DNA from: Diospyros lotus
Lineage: Eukaryota > Streptophyta > Magnoliopsida > Ericales > Ebenaceae
DNA length: 64,000 nucleotides
Direction: 5' to 3'
Assembly (NCBI RefSeq): GCF_014633365.1
Contig: NW_026267104.1
Location: forward strand, 6,756,587 to 6,820,586
Shown here: piece after piece, positions 62,201 through 64,000 of the stretch
Position numbering within the stretch: position 1 is the first letter of the stretch
How the letters are laid out: each line of letters begins with the position of its first letter
Translations under genes and position numbers: made by a program
The notes under the pieces: generated by a model
The model's input: only the letters and a program-made list of their open reading frames with translations
Told to the model about the DNA's origin: nothing
Databases searched by the model: none

Positions 62201-64000
62201 ATGTAACAAAAAACAGCGAGGGAACCTAATTGTGTCTTTGCCCCTCTATAACTTGTCTAGACTGTTTGCGATGCAGATTGAGATGGTGAAAATAGATATG
62301 ATTTATGTACAAGACTAGAAAGTCCTTCAAACAAATATTGTTACATTCAATAGCCATTTTTCCCTTCCCTCTCAACAACACAATCACATAAAGCTTTGGC
62401 CTTGAAAGAAACCTATTATAGCACCAAGATATTTGATCAGTAAAAAACACTGACCTTACCAACCAAAGAAACGACCAGGGACTTCAAATTATTCAGCACG
62501 CCAACTGGAATTAACTCACATTTACTCAAATATATGCACAGGTTGGACATGATTAAAAACAACCCCCCCCCCCCCCCCCCAAAAAAAAAAAAAAAAAAAA
62601 AAAGAGGAGATTGCTTTCCACCTCAAAACATGACTCCGGCAACAAACAGAGAGGGAGGAAATAAAAGCTTTAAGGACATATGATGACCTCCCTTGTAAAT
62701 CAAGCTTGGCTCATGAATACAAAGTAGGGCCACCATCTTATGGCAAATTGACTTGTCAAAAAAAGCCTATAAGGCTCTGCATCATTTACACATAACCAGG
62801 TGCTAACTTAGACTTGAGTTACATAGAAATGGACATGAATGTCAGGTACAGCTATGTAAGTGTTGGATTATCCAATTCTAACACATAAGAACTCAAGAAT
62901 GTGAGTAATTTCATATTACGCTGCATATTTATTTTGTTTACTTGTGATAAATAGTATTTACATGGCTACAAGGAATTCATTTTTCTTTTTCTTTTTTGTG
63001 CATAGGCACATAACAGTAATGAGTTTTAAGCCTGGTTTCATATTTCTTCTTCTACTTCAAACTGTTGTTATGTTACCATATATCTCCTATCCTATCAAAA
63101 GTGCAATGTTTAGCACTTCAGAAATTAAAAATCCACCTGATATGCTTTAGCAAGTCAGAAATCCAGTGATCTAATTACTGCCTATTGCCACACCCCCACA
63201 ATTTAATGAAATGCTTATTCAAATTCTTCCAGCATTAAAACCACTCGTCACTGTCCTTCTCTTATCCGTATCATATGCCCATTAAACAGAAAAAGAAAAG
63301 ATACAGAAGTAGCAACAAGACCAAATGGCAAAATGCAAGTCCATTTCATTGAAAGAAACAAAGGAAGAAAAAAATATTACAAAAACAATAGAAATTTTAT
63401 ATTGACAATCAAGAGTATCATCCATTCCCATATTTTTTTGACATTTATACTAGAAAATGAACGAGGAAGTACAAACCTCATTAACTCAAAATGTAAACAG
63501 ATTTCCGATCCTAATGGCATATAGTTTATCTTATTCTTCTTCTGCTTACATCAAAATTAAGATGTCTTCCAACTGTCAACAGATGTTTTCAGCAGTGTAT
63601 GTTTTAGATAAGTATGGATGTTTTCAACAAGTTCAATAAGGCACCTTTAGGATATTTTTGTCTTTTTCTTTTTTTGGCTGCAGATAAGTACAGTTCACAT
63701 TTTAAGAAATGTTTTAAGGAAAAGAAAGTCATGATTGCATACCAGAAAGGAAGCAGCTTCCATACAACAAATCTGTCTTATAATATAATAAAGCAACACA
63801 GGAAACTAAAAGTTGATACATATAAACTTACTAATGGAAGCTCAAACAAGGGACGGAAGTCTTTAAGTTCGCTACCAATTGCCCACAGACGAACAGAACC
63901 ATTACCAGCTCCTGAAGCAGCAAGATCACTGCTTCTACATACAGTGACAGAACTGACCCATGAATATGCCGATGAGCAATGATTCCCAGGAATCTGGATG
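59240..64000 (-). CDS. YAO: YAOZHE-like WD40 protein (U3 snoRNP 55K/Rrp9 family), last three exons
   Basis: Exons in transcript order: 64000(open)-63832, 60221-60156 and 59317-59240 (stop TAA at 59242-59240). They join in frame: SDLAASGAGNGSVRLW (WD40 blade), VGFVNSLAFAKSGEFL with VAGVGQ, then EPRLGRWGRVPAAKNG and HPLRLL at the end. This C-terminus is characteristic of YAO of Arabidopsis and human U3-55K. Family members bind the U3 snoRNA in the nucleolus and act in early 18S rRNA processing; Arabidopsis YAO is needed for gametophyte and embryo development. About 100 C-terminal residues are in the window; most of the WD40 propeller is off the right edge. It is convergent with the SAPS gene. 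Confidence 0.92.
59318..60155 (-). other. Last YAO intron with an RTE-derived insertion
   Basis: This 838-bp intron (GTAAAG donor, ACAG acceptor) contains an antisense RTE LINE derivative at about 59385-59750. Confidence 0.8.
59385..59750 (-). mobile_element. Deleted RTE LINE derivative with duplicated tail
   Basis: A 37-bp unit with the RTE tail (tcattccttatcccattatg, then tggggtt) occurs twice in tandem at about 59386-59458. Further right, 59670-59720 matches the endonuclease C-terminal region (antisense of AAACCCAAGAATTAGATGGTGG), also seen at 47738-47758. Tail and endonuclease lie only about 250 bp apart, so the reverse transcriptase region has been lost. Confidence 0.6.
60795..60900 (-). 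mobile_element. RTE-type 3' tail fragment
   Basis: The plus strand reads tcaagcctttgtcccactat, gtagggtcaactacatgcat, the complement of the RTE tail, preceded by caacaataacaac as the tail repeat. It is short and truncated. Confidence 0.55.
62563..62603. repeat. C18-A23 homopolymer junction
   Basis: Eighteen C are followed directly by twenty-three A inside a YAO intron. Lengths are likely imprecise. Confidence 0.9.

Larger units (their letters stand above)
60222..63831 (-). other. Second-last YAO intron in window
   Basis: This 3610-bp intron includes an RTE-tail fragment on the minus strand at about 60795-60900 and a C18-A23 homopolymer junction (62563-62603). The rest is AT-rich with no recognised gene; open frames at 61273-61596 and 61896-62229 lack family similarity. 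Confidence 0.7.

Overview
This window is nuclear DNA of a flowering plant, most likely a eudicot. The evidence is spliced genes with GT-AG introns, AT-rich introns that are often over 1 kb, plant-specific protein families, and many plant-type transposon remnants (hAT, Mutator, RTE and L1 LINEs, Ty3/gypsy). I could not name the species. No CRISPR array, tRNA, rRNA or bacterial-type operon was seen.

Three protein-coding genes are supported exon by exon. (1) Minus strand, window edge to 20415 (5' UTR to about 21660): the microtubule-associated protein AIR9. Twenty-five coding exons can be joined in frame (3541 coding bases, 1180 complete codons). They give a Ser/Arg/Lys-rich N-terminus, an LRR block built from 63-72 bp exons, and six A9 repeats plus a degenerate first one. 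The C-terminal part lies off the left edge. (2) Plus strand, 31626-57033 (possibly to 57232): a SAPS/SIT4-associated protein, a regulatory subunit of PP6-type phosphatase, in 19 coding exons. (3) Minus strand, 59240 to the right edge: the last three exons of a YAOZHE-like WD40 protein (U3-55K/Rrp9 family).

AIR9 and the SAPS gene are divergent and separated by about 9.7 kb of AT-rich DNA. That gap holds a 1.1-kb foldback element, a Mutator-like element with a perfect 9-bp target duplication and an internal minisatellite, and a non-autonomous hAT element. The SAPS and YAO genes converge across about 2 kb that contains another hAT element. Introns carry further insertions: a deleted gypsy-type element, a solo LTR 26 bp from a splice acceptor, an RTE LINE, L1 LINE pieces and two more hAT elements.

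The three genes act in separate processes (division-plane and cortical microtubules; PP6 phosphatase signalling; pre-rRNA processing). Nothing suggests they form a functional cluster. Points most worth a second look: a GC-AG intron in AIR9, a 101-bp exact tandem duplication that copies an AIR9 exon end with its splice donor, an apparent 1-bp frameshift in the last SAPS exon, and the minisatellite-bearing Mutator-like element.
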